A DNA stretch of 64,000 nucleotides from Curtobacterium sp. SGAir0471 (GTDB lineage Bacteria; Actinomycetota; Actinomycetes; Actinomycetales; Microbacteriaceae), in NCBI RefSeq assembly GCF_005490985.1, contig NZ_CP027869.1, forward strand, positions 2,418,001 to 2,482,000, in the 5' to 3' direction. This document shows, one piece after another, positions 15,222 through 22,658 of the stretch (position 1 is its first letter; each line of letters opens with the position of its first letter). The notes beneath the pieces were generated by a model that saw nothing but the letters and a program-made list of their open reading frames with translations, searched no databases and was not told where the DNA came from. The position numbers and the translations under genes are program-made.

Positions 15222-16490
15222 GTGAGCACCGCAGCCCCCGGCCCCGAGTCCACCGCCCCCGAGCACGCGCCGACCCCCGTCGACGCGACCTCCGACCGCC
15301 CGCGCATTGCCTCGCGCATCGCCGCGATCGCGGAGTCCGCGACGCTCAAGGTCGATGCCAAGGCGAAGGCGCTGAAGGCCGCCGGTCGCCCGGTGATCTC
15401 GTTCGCCGCCGGCGAGCCGGACTTCGCCACGCCGCAGCACGTCGTCGACGCGGCCGTCGTGGCCGTGCAGGACCCGGCGAACCACCGGTACACGCCCGCG
15501 ACCGGCCTGCCCGAGCTCAAGCGGGCGATCGCCGAGAAGACCGCGCGCGAGTCCGGCACCACGGTCGACCCGTCGCAGGTCATCGTCACCAACGGCGGCA
15601 AGCAGGCCGTCTACCAGGCCTTCCAGACGATCGTCGACGAGGGCGACGAGGTCCTCCTCCCCGCCCCGTACTGGACCACCTACCCGGAGGCGATCCGCCT
15701 GGCCGGTGGCACTCCGGTCGAGGTCTTCGCCGGCAGCGACCAGGACTACCTCGTCACGGTCGAGCAGCTCGAGGCCGCCCGCACGCCGCGGACCAAGGCG
15801 CTGCTCTTCTGCTCGCCGTCGAACCCGACCGGCTCGGTGTACTCGGCCGAGCAGACGAAGGCCATCGGCGAGTGGGCGCTCGAGCACGGCATCTGGGTGA
15901 TCAGCGACGAGATCTACCAGGACCTGGTCTACGACGACGTCACGTTCACGGGCATCCTCGACGCGGTGCCGGCCCTGGCGGACACCACCATCCTCGTCAA
16001 CGGCGTCGCCAAGACCTACGCCATGACCGGGTGGCGCGTCGGCTGGTTCATCGGTCCGGCCGACGCCGTGAAGGCCGCGTCGAACCTGCAGTCGCACCTG
16101 TCGTCGAACGTCGCGAACGTGTCGCAGCGCGCGGCGATCGCCGCACTCACCGGCCCGCAGGAGCCCGTGCAGGCGATGCGCGAGGCGTTCGACCGCCGCC
16201 GCCGCGCGATCGTCGACGGACTCAACGCGATCCCGGGCTTCGTCACGCCGACGCCGAAGGGCGCCTTCTACGTCTACCCCGACGTGACGGCACTGCTCGG
16301 CCGCGAGTGGGCGGGCTCGACCCCCACGACGACGCTCGAGCTCGCGGACCTGATCCTCGAGCACGCCGAGGTCGCGGTCGTCCCGGGCGAGGCCTTCGGT
16401 CCCTCCGGGTACATCCGCATGTCGTACGCGCTGGGCGACGACGACATCGCCGAGGGCGTCCGTCGCCTCACGGAGTTCTTCTCCGCGTAG
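15222..16490 (+). CDS. Pyridoxal phosphate-dependent (aspartate-type) aminotransferase
   Basis: 422 residues from GTG 15222. Class I/II fold: [53 protein letters not shown] (phosphate site), [27 protein letters not shown] (PLP-ring Asp/Tyr), and [16 protein letters not shown] with the Schiff-base Lys. The C-terminus includes [12 protein letters not shown] with the substrate-carboxylate Arg. Close to the 1-beta aspartate/prephenate transaminases. The first ~30 residues are a disordered Ala/Pro tail. A TAGGCT box 7 nt upstream suggests a leaderless mRNA. Confidence 0.95.
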   Translation: MSTAAPGPESTAPEHAPTPVDATSDRPRIASRIAAIAESATLKVDAKAKALKAAGRPVISFAAGEPDFATPQHVVDAAVVAVQDPANHRYTPATGLPELKRAIAEKTARESGTTVDPSQVIVTNGGKQAVYQAFQTIVDEGDEVLLPAPYWTTYPEAIRLAGGTPVEVFAGSDQDYLVTVEQLEAARTPRTKALLFCSPSNPTGSVYSAEQTKAIGEWALEHGIWVISDEIYQDLVYDDVTFTGILDAVPALADTTILVNGVAKTYAMTGWRVGWFIGPADAVKAASNLQSHLSSNVANVSQRAAIAALTGPQEPVQAMREAFDRRRRAIVDGLNAIPGFVTPTPKGAFYVYPDVTALLGREWAGSTPTTTLELADLILEHAEVAVVPGEAFGPSGYIRMSYALGDDDIAEGVRRLTEFFSA

Positions 16491-16500
16491 ATCCCCCTCC

Positions 16501-16570
16501 GCAAGACGCAACGAAGGCGGTTCCTCGCAGCGCTGTGACGCTGTGCGGGACCGCCTTCGTTGCGTTCTGC
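16501..16570. terminator. Long bidirectional stem-loop
   Basis: A stem of about 26 bp with loop CTGTGA lies between the convergent aminotransferase and murB genes. CGCAACGAAGGCGGT (16507-16521) pairs perfectly with 16550-16564. The inner stretch 16522-16532 pairs with 16539-16549 with one mismatch and two G-U pairs. Its symmetry would let it end transcripts from both sides. Confidence 0.8.
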
Positions 16571-16613
16571 GGGCCGGGAGGGTCGGCCTGGAGGCCCGGG
16601 GCGCGTCCGGTGG

Positions 16614-17645
16614 TCAGCTCGCGGCGAGCAGGTCCCCCACCACGACCGGCTCCGGCACCAGCGAGACCCCGAACCGGTTGAGGACGGTCACCTGCACGTA
16701 CCGCGCCAGCTCGGCGACCTGGGCGGCGGTCGCCCCGCCGCGGTTCGTCAGCGCGAGGGTGTGCTTCGAGGAGATCGCGGCGTGCGATCCGGGGACCGCG
16801 TACCCGCGGTGGACACCCGCGTGCTCGATGAGCCACGCGGCACTGAGCTTGACGTCCTCGCCAGCGGGCCACCGCGGGGCCTCGGCGGGGAGCGTCTCGG
16901 CGAACGCCGCGGACACGATCGGGTTCGTGAAGAACGAGCCGGCGCTCCAGGTGTCCGGGTCGGCGTCGTCGAGCACCATGCCCTTCGAGGCTCGGAGCCG
17001 CAGGACGGTCTCGCGGATCGTCATGGGCTCGACCGGGGTGCCGAGGTCGACGCCGAGCGAGCCGGCGAGCTGGGCGTAACGGACCGGGACCCCCTGGTCG
17101 ACTGCCGTGCCGAGACGGAACTCGACCGTCAGCACCACGCCCCGCCGCCCGTGCTTCAGCGTCGAGGTGCGGTAGCCGAGCGCCAGCTCGGCCGCTTCCA
17201 CCCACGTGCGGTCCCCCGTCGACGCGTCCAGGAACTCGATGCGGGTGAGCACGTCGGAGAGCTCGACCCCGTAGGCGCCGATGTTCTGCACGGGGGCGGC
17301 GCCGACCGTGCCCGGGATGCCGCTCAGGGCCTCCAGACCGGTCCAGCCGTTCTCGACGGTCGTCGCGACGAACCGGTCCCACGGCTCACCGGCCGCGACG
17401 CGGACGGTGACGCCGTCCGCGTCGGGATCCGCGTCCACCCCGTGCGTCCGGACGAGCACGACGGTGCCGGCGAAGCCGTCGTCGGCGACGAGCAGGTTGC
17501 TGCCGCCGCCGACGACGAGCCACTCGTCGTCCTGCCAGGCGGCCCGCGCGTGCGCGACGAGCTCGTCGGTCGTGTCCGCGACCAGGAGGGTGGCCGCGGG
17601 ACCGCCGACGCGGAACGTCGTGAGGTCGGCCAGTCGCGTCGTCAC
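16614..17645 (-). CDS. murB: UDP-N-acetylmuramate dehydrogenase
   Basis: 343 residues from GTG 17645. FAD-binding type-4 domain: DLTTFRVGGPAATLLVADT, WLVVGGGSNLLVADDGFAGT, GLEALSGIPGTVGAAPVQNI and GAYGVELSDVL. The C-terminal MurB domain holds SAGSFFTNPIVS (catalytic Ser) and KHTLALTNRGGATA. It reduces UDP-GlcNAc-enolpyruvate to UDP-MurNAc in peptidoglycan synthesis. The start lies 2 nt after the upstream MaoC gene stop, so the three minus-strand genes form one operon; murB next to these dehydratase-fold genes is a common actinobacterial arrangement. Confidence 0.97.
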   Translation of the reverse strand: MTTRLADLTTFRVGGPAATLLVADTTDELVAHARAAWQDDEWLVVGGGSNLLVADDGFAGTVVLVRTHGVDADPDADGVTVRVAAGEPWDRFVATTVENGWTGLEALSGIPGTVGAAPVQNIGAYGVELSDVLTRIEFLDASTGDRTWVEAAELALGYRTSTLKHGRRGVVLTVEFRLGTAVDQGVPVRYAQLAGSLGVDLGTPVEPMTIRETVLRLRASKGMVLDDADPDTWSAGSFFTNPIVSAAFAETLPAEAPRWPAGEDVKLSAAWLIEHAGVHRGYAVPGSHAAISSKHTLALTNRGGATAAQVAELARYVQVTVLNRFGVSLVPEPVVVGDLLAAS

Positions 17646-17647
17646 GG

Positions 17648-18073
17648 TCAGCGGAACACCACCGTGACCTGCGCCTTGCCGAGCACGGTCTGCCCGGCGG
17701 CGGTCACGGTGAGGTCGATGCGCTGCGGACGGCCCTGGTCGTCCACGGTGCCGACCTTGGCGACCACGCCGACGGTCGCGCCCTGCTCCGGGTCGACGAC
17801 GACCGGGCGGGTGAAGCGGACGCCGTAGCGCTGGACCCAGCCGCCGTCGCCGAGCCACTCCGCGACGGGCTGGACGGCGAGGCCCATGGTGAGCATGCCG
17901 TGCGCGAGCACGCCCGGCAGGCCGACGGACGCGGCGACGTCGTCGCGGTAGTGGATCGGGTTGAAGTCCCCCGAGGCCCCGGCGTAGCGCACGAGGGCGT
18001 CGCGGGTCAGGTGGACCTCGCGCTCGGCGACGACGGCGCCGACCTCGAGCGCGGTGGCGGGTGCGGCGGTCAT
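17648..18073 (-). CDS. MaoC/hotdog-fold dehydratase (HadB-like)
   Basis: 141 residues, single hotdog domain. The hydratase-2 motif is present: YAGASGDFNPIHYRDDVAAS (Asp and His catalytic pair, ~residues 34-40), followed by GVLAHGMLTMGLAVQPV. It resembles the catalytic HadB half of mycobacterial (3R)-hydroxyacyl-ACP dehydratase and pairs with the gene upstream (4-nt ATGA overlap). Role in fatty-acid elongation is inferred; other hydratase roles are possible. Confidence 0.88.
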   Translation of the reverse strand: MTAAPATALEVGAVVAEREVHLTRDALVRYAGASGDFNPIHYRDDVAASVGLPGVLAHGMLTMGLAVQPVAEWLGDGGWVQRYGVRFTRPVVVDPEQGATVGVVAKVGTVDDQGRPQRIDLTVTAAGQTVLGKAQVTVVFR

Positions 18074-18519
18074 GCGTCGTCTCCTCGGACCACGAGGGTG
18101 GAGGTCGCCGTGACGACGTGCTCCCCCGAGGCGTCCTGCATCGTGCTCTCCGCGGTCACCATGGCGTTGCCACCGAGGGTCTTGACGCTGGTGACGGTGA
18201 GCGTGGCGGTCAGCTCGTCGCCGGCCACGATCGGCCGGTCGTAGGTGAAGGACTGCTCGCCGTGCACGACACGGGAGAAGTCGATGCCGGCGTCCGGTTC
18301 GGCCAGGAGCTGGGCGAGCGTGGCCTCCTGCACGACGACGGCGAAGGTCGGCGGCGCGACCACGTCGGCGTACCCGGCGGCGCGGGCGGCGTCCGGCTCG
18401 TGGTGGATCGGGTTCGTCGCGAACACGGCGCGGGCGAACTCGCGCACCTTCTCGCGACCGACCAGGTAGGGCTGGGCCGGCGGGAACGTCCTGCCGACGA
18501 GCTCGGGGTTCACTGACAC
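18070..18519 (-). CDS. FAS1-like/MaoC dehydratase-fold protein (HadA-like, UPF0336)
   Basis: 149 residues from GTG 18519 (GTG 18513 also possible). Starts SVNPELVGRTFPPAQPYLVG and has NPIHHEPDAARAAGYADVVA, VVHGEQSFTYDRPIVAGDEL and VTATSTLVVRG, the pattern of UPF0336/HadA proteins that stabilise and position substrate for a HadB partner. Followed by the HadB-like gene with a 4-nt overlap, then murB. Confidence 0.88.
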   Translation of the reverse strand: MSVNPELVGRTFPPAQPYLVGREKVREFARAVFATNPIHHEPDAARAAGYADVVAPPTFAVVVQEATLAQLLAEPDAGIDFSRVVHGEQSFTYDRPIVAGDELTATLTVTSVKTLGGNAMVTAESTMQDASGEHVVTATSTLVVRGDDA

Positions 18520-18640
18520 GGGTGGGAGTCTACCGAGCACCCTCGACACAGGGCCGCTTCATGAGGATGCATCGGCTAGGCTCGGCGGACGGCGTCCGGG
18601 GGGACGCCGTCGGGACGACTCCGGGGACGGGGAGGGACGC

Positions 18641-19018
18641 ATGGAGCACACGACCGAGTACGCGGTCCACACGGGCGACCGGTGCACCGCGATGGAGGTC
18701 GCCAGCGCGGCCCTCCGGCAGGCGGGACACCGGGTCGAGTCGACGGGCGGCACGATCACCGCGACGACCGGGAGCCGGCTGCTCACCATCCTGCTCGGCG
18801 CGCTCGTGCACCCGTCGCGGGAGTTCCGGCGCTACGAGCTCTCGACGACCGTCACGGGGACGTCGACCACCATCACGCTCCGGCACGCGCAGCACGCCAC
18901 GGCGGTGTCCGGCGGGAGCATCGGGGCGGGGCGTCGGCGGAGCGCGTGGCAGCAGGTGGAGGCGACGCTCGAGCGGGCGCTCCGGGCCGCCGGCGTGCTG
19001 ACCGCTCCCCCGCGCTGA
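18641..19018 (+). CDS. Hypothetical protein
   Basis: 125 residues, no recognised family. Predicted mix of strands and helices; one hydrophobic stretch (LLTILLGALV, ~residues 47-56) is too short for a confident membrane helix. The Thr-rich middle (STTVTGTSTTITLRHAQ) suggests beta strands. GGGAGGG lies ~8 nt upstream of the ATG, and TAGGCT (18577-18582) could be its -10 box with a ~55-nt leader. Stands alone, facing the tRNA genes. Confidence 0.65.
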   Translation: MEHTTEYAVHTGDRCTAMEVASAALRQAGHRVESTGGTITATTGSRLLTILLGALVHPSREFRRYELSTTVTGTSTTITLRHAQHATAVSGGSIGAGRRRSAWQQVEATLERALRAAGVLTAPPR

Positions 19019-19109
19019 CGCCCGGGCGCGGAGTGGCGCGCGCCTCGGGTGGCGCGAGTGTTCGGGAGCCCGTGCCGCCGTCGCGTGCGGCGCGGTCCGC
19101 GCGATGCAC

Positions 19110-19230
19110 ATCTGGCCAGACCGGGCGCACTTCGCCACTTCGGGCATACCTGGCCAGACCGGGCGTACCTGGCCAGACCGGGCGTACCTTGCATGTCAGG
19201 ATCACCAGGTACGCCCGATCACGTCAGGTA
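19110..19230. repeat. 19-bp tandem repeat array with an inverted copy
   Basis: The unit ACCTGGCCAGACCGGGCGT occurs at 19110 (first unit begins AT), 19148 and 19167. The 19-bp slot at 19129 holds a degenerate copy (12 of 19 bases match), so four units run in strict register. An inverted copy (AGGTACGCCCG at 19207-19217, ending AGGTA at 19230) pairs with the last unit over about 19 of 23 positions across a 17-nt spacer. Confidence 0.9.
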
Positions 19231-19362
19231 CAGCGCCCGTGATGGGAAAGAACGGGCGAGCCGGACGTGCGACACGACCGTTGCCCGAGGCGTTGCGGCC
19301 CGGGAGAAGTGCAGCACGGCAACGAGAAGACCCCGGGAAGAAGAAGCCCGGGAACGACGAAA

Positions 19363-19385
19363 GCCCGGCGATCTGGCCGCCGGGC
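19363..19385 (-). terminator. Terminator of tRNA-Met
   Basis: GCCCGGCG/CGCCGGGC (8 bp, 7-nt loop) followed on the minus strand by TTTCGTCGTT, 4 nt beyond the encoded CCA end of the tRNA. Confidence 0.8.
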
Positions 19386-19388
19386 CTG

Positions 19389-19465
19389 TGGTAGCGAGGA
19401 CGGGACTTGAACCCGTGACCCCACGATTATGAGTCGTGTGCTCTAACCAACTGAGCTACCCCGCC
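19389..19465 (-). tRNA. tRNA-Met (CAT anticodon)
   Basis: Minus strand: GGCGGGG acceptor pairs with CCTCGCT (two G-U pairs), D-arm GTAGCTCAGTTGGTTAGAGC, anticodon loop CTCATAA, T-loop GTTCAAGTC, discriminator A and an encoded CCA. Looks like an elongator Met tRNA; a lysidine-modified Ile tRNA is less likely but not excluded by the anticodon. Confidence 0.93.
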
Positions 19466-19497
19466 AGAGATCCGGAGCGACAACAGCTCCGGGTCGG

Positions 19498-19569
<72 letters not shown>

Positions 19570-19661
19570 GAGTGCCGCTCGGCGGCACCAGACGAGCGTA
19601 GCAGACGCGCGGCGGTGGTCGGGAACCGGACGCGACGCCCGGGCGTGCCGCCGCGCCTCCG

Positions 19662-20849
19662 CTAGTTCGCGTTCGCGCGGAGCCAGGCCAACGGGTCCAC
19701 CGGGACCCCGCCGACGTGGATCTCCAGGTGCAGGTGGGGTCCGGTCGAGTTGCCGGTCGAGCCGACCTCGCCGAGTTCGTCCCCCACGGCGATCTCCTGG
19801 CCGGTGACGACCTTGAACGTGCCGTCCTTCATGTGGCCGTAGACGCTGACGAACTGCTTGCCGTCCACGTCGTGCTGGACCCAGACGTCGTTGCCGAAGC
19901 CGCCGTCGTGCGCCTGCACCTTGATGACGGTGCCCGCGGCGACCGAGCGGATCGGGGTGCCCTCGCCCGGGGCGAAGTCGACGCCCATGTGGTTCGTCGA
20001 GCAGAACGAGCAGCCCTCGACCTGGCGGCCGCCGAAGCCGGACGTGATCGGGACGCCGGTCAGGAACGGCCACTGGATGGACCCGTTCGGGTCGTTCGTG
20101 AAGGTCGACGCGTCCACGTTCTTGTACTGCGTGGCGGACGTGACCGAGTACTGGTCGCGGGTGGTCTCCGCGTCCGCAGCTCCGTCACCCACGCTGAGCG
20201 ACTGCCCGTCACCGGCAGCGACGGTCCGGGCCGTGGTGGTGTCCGACTGCGGCACCCAGAGCGCCTGTGCTGGCAGAGACGTCGAGACGACCAGCCCGGC
20301 GGCGAAGAGCAGGGCTCCGACCGCGGTGACGCGTGAGGCGTTCCGACGGAAGGCGGCACCACGCTCGGCCCGGGGCACGATCGAGGACGCGGGCGCACCA
20401 CCGATGTGCCGGGTCGCGCGGTCGACGCGCACCGACGGGGCAACAACGGAGCCAGCAGCCGCGGATCGCCGTCCTGCGGACGGGTGCACCGGATCGACCA
20501 CCGGGGTGGGCGCACGCGAGGCGTCGACCGCCGGCGTGACGTCCGGCGACGCGGGGGCCGGCGGCGTGACCGCGCCGGCCGACGGTGCGGGCCGGACAGG
20601 CGAGGTCGGCGCGAGGTCGATCGGGGAGACCGGAGCCGCCGGCGTCGTCGGTGCGACGAGTTCGTCGAACGACGGCCCGGAGACGGACCCGGTGGCCGCC
20701 GCCGTCGCCTGCGCCGCAGGCTGGACCACCGTCGCAGCGGCACGACGCTCGGCCTCGATGCGTGCGCGTCGCGTCAGGTGCACGACCGGTTCGGTCGCGG
20801 TCTCGGGGCGGGTGGGCGTCGTCGCGGTCGGCTGGGAGGCGTGGGGCAT
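19662..20849 (-). CDS. M23 family metallopeptidase (membrane-anchored peptidoglycan hydrolase)
   Basis: 395 residues. Residues 1-~170 are a cytoplasmic Ala/Pro/Thr-rich, probably disordered region; one membrane helix spans ~173-195 (VTAVGALLFAAGLVVSTSLP). The extracellular part ends in a LytM/M23 domain (~residues 280-395) with zinc ligands in NHMGVDFAPGEGTPI (HxxxD) and GPHLHLEIHVGG (HxH), plus YGHM. It cleaves peptide cross-links in the wall. A pair of GTAAC repeats 43-58 nt upstream suggests control by the MtrAB system. Confidence 0.93.
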   Translation of the reverse strand: MPHASQPTATTPTRPETATEPVVHLTRRARIEAERRAAATVVQPAAQATAAATGSVSGPSFDELVAPTTPAAPVSPIDLAPTSPVRPAPSAGAVTPPAPASPDVTPAVDASRAPTPVVDPVHPSAGRRSAAAGSVVAPSVRVDRATRHIGGAPASSIVPRAERGAAFRRNASRVTAVGALLFAAGLVVSTSLPAQALWVPQSDTTTARTVAAGDGQSLSVGDGAADAETTRDQYSVTSATQYKNVDASTFTNDPNGSIQWPFLTGVPITSGFGGRQVEGCSFCSTNHMGVDFAPGEGTPIRSVAAGTVIKVQAHDGGFGNDVWVQHDVDGKQFVSVYGHMKDGTFKVVTGQEIAVGDELGEVGSTGNSTGPHLHLEIHVGGVPVDPLAWLRANAN

Positions 20850-20891
20850 GTGTTCGGGGCTGATCCTGATCGGGGCACGAGGCGCTCGTTG

Positions 20892-20907
20892 GTAACGAGC
20901 AGGTAAC
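20892..20907 (-). promoter_or_regulatory. Possible MtrA box upstream of the M23 peptidase
   Basis: GTAAC (20892-20896) and GTAAC (20903-20907) form a direct repeat with 6-nt spacing (11-bp period, one helical turn), 43-58 nt before the peptidase start. GTAAC-type direct repeats are, from memory, the site type reported for the MtrA response regulator, which controls cell-wall hydrolases in actinobacteria. GCTCGTT/AACGAGC around the first half also makes a small palindrome. Confidence 0.5.
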
Positions 20908-20995
20908 GGGACTGCAGCACGCTAGCAGGGGCCGTGCCGCACCGCCAGTCGCGTGCACGACCGTGCAGGACCCACGACGGGACTCCGCCCGGCGG

Positions 20996-21817
20996 TCAGT
21001 CCCCGAGCACCTCGGACTCGAGCCGACGCACGAGGGCCTCGAGCTCGTCCGCCACCGCCGGTGCGGCGAACAGGAACGACCGCGTGCCGTCGGCCTCCCA
21101 GATCCGGACCTCGGCCCCCGCCTCGGCCGCGACGAGCGACCCGGCCGCCATGTCCCACGGGTTGATCCCGCGCTCGTAGTAGGCATCCACGGTGCCCGCC
21201 CCGACCGCGCAGCAGTCGAGCGACGCGGCTCCGGCACGCCGGACGTCCCGGACCTCGCCGATCAGACCCGCGAGGACCGCGACCTGCTCGCGACGGCGCT
21301 CTGCGGTGTAGCCGAAGCCCGTCGCGACGAGCGTCTCGGCGAGCGATGCGGGCGTCGACGCCCGGAGCGGGACGCCGTCGCGCGTCGCGCCCTCGCCGAC
21401 CACCGCGCGGTGCACCGTGCCCGTCGCCGGTGCCACGACGATGCCCGCGAGCGCCTCCCACTCCGTCGGGTCCGCGCTCCCCCGGACGACACCGATGCTC
21501 ACGCCGTACTGCTCGCTGCCGTACAGGTAGTTGACCGTTCCGTCGATCGGGTCGACGACCCACGTGATGCCCGACGAGCCGATCCCGGAGCCGGACTCCT
21601 CGCCGTGGAAGCCGTCGTCGGGACGCGCCTCGGCGATCCGGGCACGGATGAGCGCCTCGACCTCGCGGTCGGCTGCCGTCACGACGTCGACGATGCTCGA
21701 CTTCCGGTCGGCGACCTCGACACCCTCCGCACGTCGGCGCGCGGCGAGGGCAGCTGCCTCCCGGGCGATCGACTCGGCGAGGTCGGCGAACTGGACTGGG
21801 GTGAGCGTGTCGGGCAT
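20996..21817 (-). CDS. Inositol monophosphatase family protein
   Basis: 273 residues from ATG 21817. The metal-binding signatures are complete: FHGEESGSG (Glu of motif 1, ~residue 68), WVVDPIDGTVNYLYG (motif DPIDGT, ~residue 86) and INPWDMAAGSLVAAEAGA (motif WD, ~residue 205). Mg-dependent phosphomonoesterase acting on inositol phosphate, histidinol phosphate or PAP; which one cannot be decided here. An AACGRC hexamer repeat lies 47 nt upstream, between the gene and tRNA-Tyr. Confidence 0.92.
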   Translation of the reverse strand: MPDTLTPVQFADLAESIAREAAALAARRRAEGVEVADRKSSIVDVVTAADREVEALIRARIAEARPDDGFHGEESGSGIGSSGITWVVDPIDGTVNYLYGSEQYGVSIGVVRGSADPTEWEALAGIVVAPATGTVHRAVVGEGATRDGVPLRASTPASLAETLVATGFGYTAERRREQVAVLAGLIGEVRDVRRAGAASLDCCAVGAGTVDAYYERGINPWDMAAGSLVAAEAGAEVRIWEADGTRSFLFAAPAVADELEALVRRLESEVLGD

Positions 21818-21863
21818 GCCCCCAAGCCTGCCGGATCGCGACCAGGAAGGCCGCCAGCCCAGG

Positions 21864-21899
21864 AACGGCAACGACAACGACAACGGCAACGGCAACGGC
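21864..21899. repeat. Hexanucleotide repeat (AACGRC)6
   Basis: Six perfect in-register copies of AACGGC or AACGAC, 47 nt upstream of the inositol monophosphatase start and downstream of the tRNA-Tyr terminator. Such tracts can change length by slippage. Confidence 0.85.
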
Positions 21900-21923
21900 G
21901 AGAACATCGGCCGAGGAACGGGA

Positions 21924-21952
21924 ACAGCCCCGTCCGATCCGGACGGGGCTGT
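21924..21952 (-). terminator. Terminator of tRNA-Tyr
   Basis: ACAGCCCCGTCC and GGACGGGGCTGT form a perfect 12-bp stem with a 5-nt loop directly after the tRNA 3' end. On the minus strand it is followed by TCCCGTTCC, only a weak T-rich stretch. Confidence 0.8.
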
Positions 21953-21958
21953 CGTGTG

Positions 21959-22040
21959 TGGCAAGTGAGGGATTCGAACCCCCGAAGGCTACGCCGGCTG
22001 ATTTACAGTCAGATCCCTTTGGCCGCTTGGGTAACTTGCC
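21959..22040 (-). tRNA. tRNA-Tyr (GTA anticodon)
   Basis: Minus strand, 82 nt with a class II variable arm: GGCAAGT acceptor pairs with ACTTGCC, anticodon loop CTGTAAA (anticodon GTA), long variable region GCCGGCGTAGCCTTCG, T-loop GTTCGAATC. No encoded CCA. TATGCT (22093-22088) may be its -10 box. Confidence 0.96.
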
Positions 22041-22145
22041 GTGTGCGCACCCGGCCGGTGTGGTCACCAACCGAAGGCGCGGTGAAGAGCATACCGGACT
22101 CCGGAGGGTGCTCGTGACCACCGAACCGGGACCGCGCCGCGCCGT

Positions 22146-22151
22146 TAGGCT
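22146..22151 (+). promoter_or_regulatory. Candidate -10 box, leaderless YajQ gene
   Basis: TAGGCT lies 7 nt before ATG 22159; no Shine-Dalgarno sequence fits between them. Confidence 0.5.
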
Positions 22152-22158
22152 GTCCGGC

Positions 22159-22647
22159 ATGGCAGACAGTTCCTTCGACGTGGTCAGCAAGGTCGACAAG
22201 ATGGAGGCGGAGAACGCCCTCAACCAGGCCGCCAAGGAGATCGAGCAGCGGTACGACTTCAAGGGCGCCGACGCGTCGATCGCGTTCAGCGGCGAGGACG
22301 TCCTCATCAAGGCGAACTCCGAGGAGCGCGCGAAGGCCGTCCTCGACGTGCTGCAGAGCAAGGCCATCAAGCGGAACATCTCGCTGAAGAGCCTCGACGC
22401 CGGCGACCCCTACCCCTCGGGCAAGGAGTACCGCATCGAGGTGAAGTTCAAGAACGGCATCGAGCAGGACGTGGCGAAGAAGATCGGCGCGTTCCTCCGC
22501 GCGAACGCCCCGAAGAGCGTGAAGAGCCAGATCCAGGGTGACGAGCTCCGCGTCTCCTCGAAGAGCCGCGACGACCTGCAGAACACGATCCAGCTCCTCA
22601 AGGGTGAAGAGTTCGACGTGCCGCTGCAGTTCATCAACTTCCGCTAG
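22159..22647 (+). CDS. YajQ family nucleotide-binding protein
   Basis: 162 residues, the normal family length. Starts MADSSFDVVSKVDKMEAENA and has EIEQRYDFKGADASIAF, NISLKSLDAGDPYPSGKEYR and KSVKSQIQGDELRVSSKSRD, the full YajQ signature. Family members bind cyclic di-GMP in Xanthomonas or tRNA/nucleotides in other reports; the role in actinobacteria is not settled. Probably leaderless. Followed after 11 nt by cardiolipin synthase. Confidence 0.95.
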   Translation: MADSSFDVVSKVDKMEAENALNQAAKEIEQRYDFKGADASIAFSGEDVLIKANSEERAKAVLDVLQSKAIKRNISLKSLDAGDPYPSGKEYRIEVKFKNGIEQDVAKKIGAFLRANAPKSVKSQIQGDELRVSSKSRDDLQNTIQLLKGEEFDVPLQFINFR

Positions 22648-22658
22648 CCCCGCACCCC

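Larger units (their letters stand above)
19019..19391. other. Intergenic region with repeat array and tRNA terminator
   Basis: No convincing gene. Frames crossing it translate the 19-bp repeats in every phase and lack start signals. It holds the direct/inverted repeat array at 19110-19230 and the tRNA-Met terminator at 19363-19385. Confidence 0.7.

Noticed and set aside
19110..19185. CRISPR array or plasmid-type origin iterons
   Set aside because: No spacers, no replication initiator gene; kept only as an unexplained repeat.
19049..19432. Frames through the 19-bp repeats encoding WPDRA-like repeats
   Set aside because: All phases are open because of the repeat, none has start signals, and the region reads into a tRNA.
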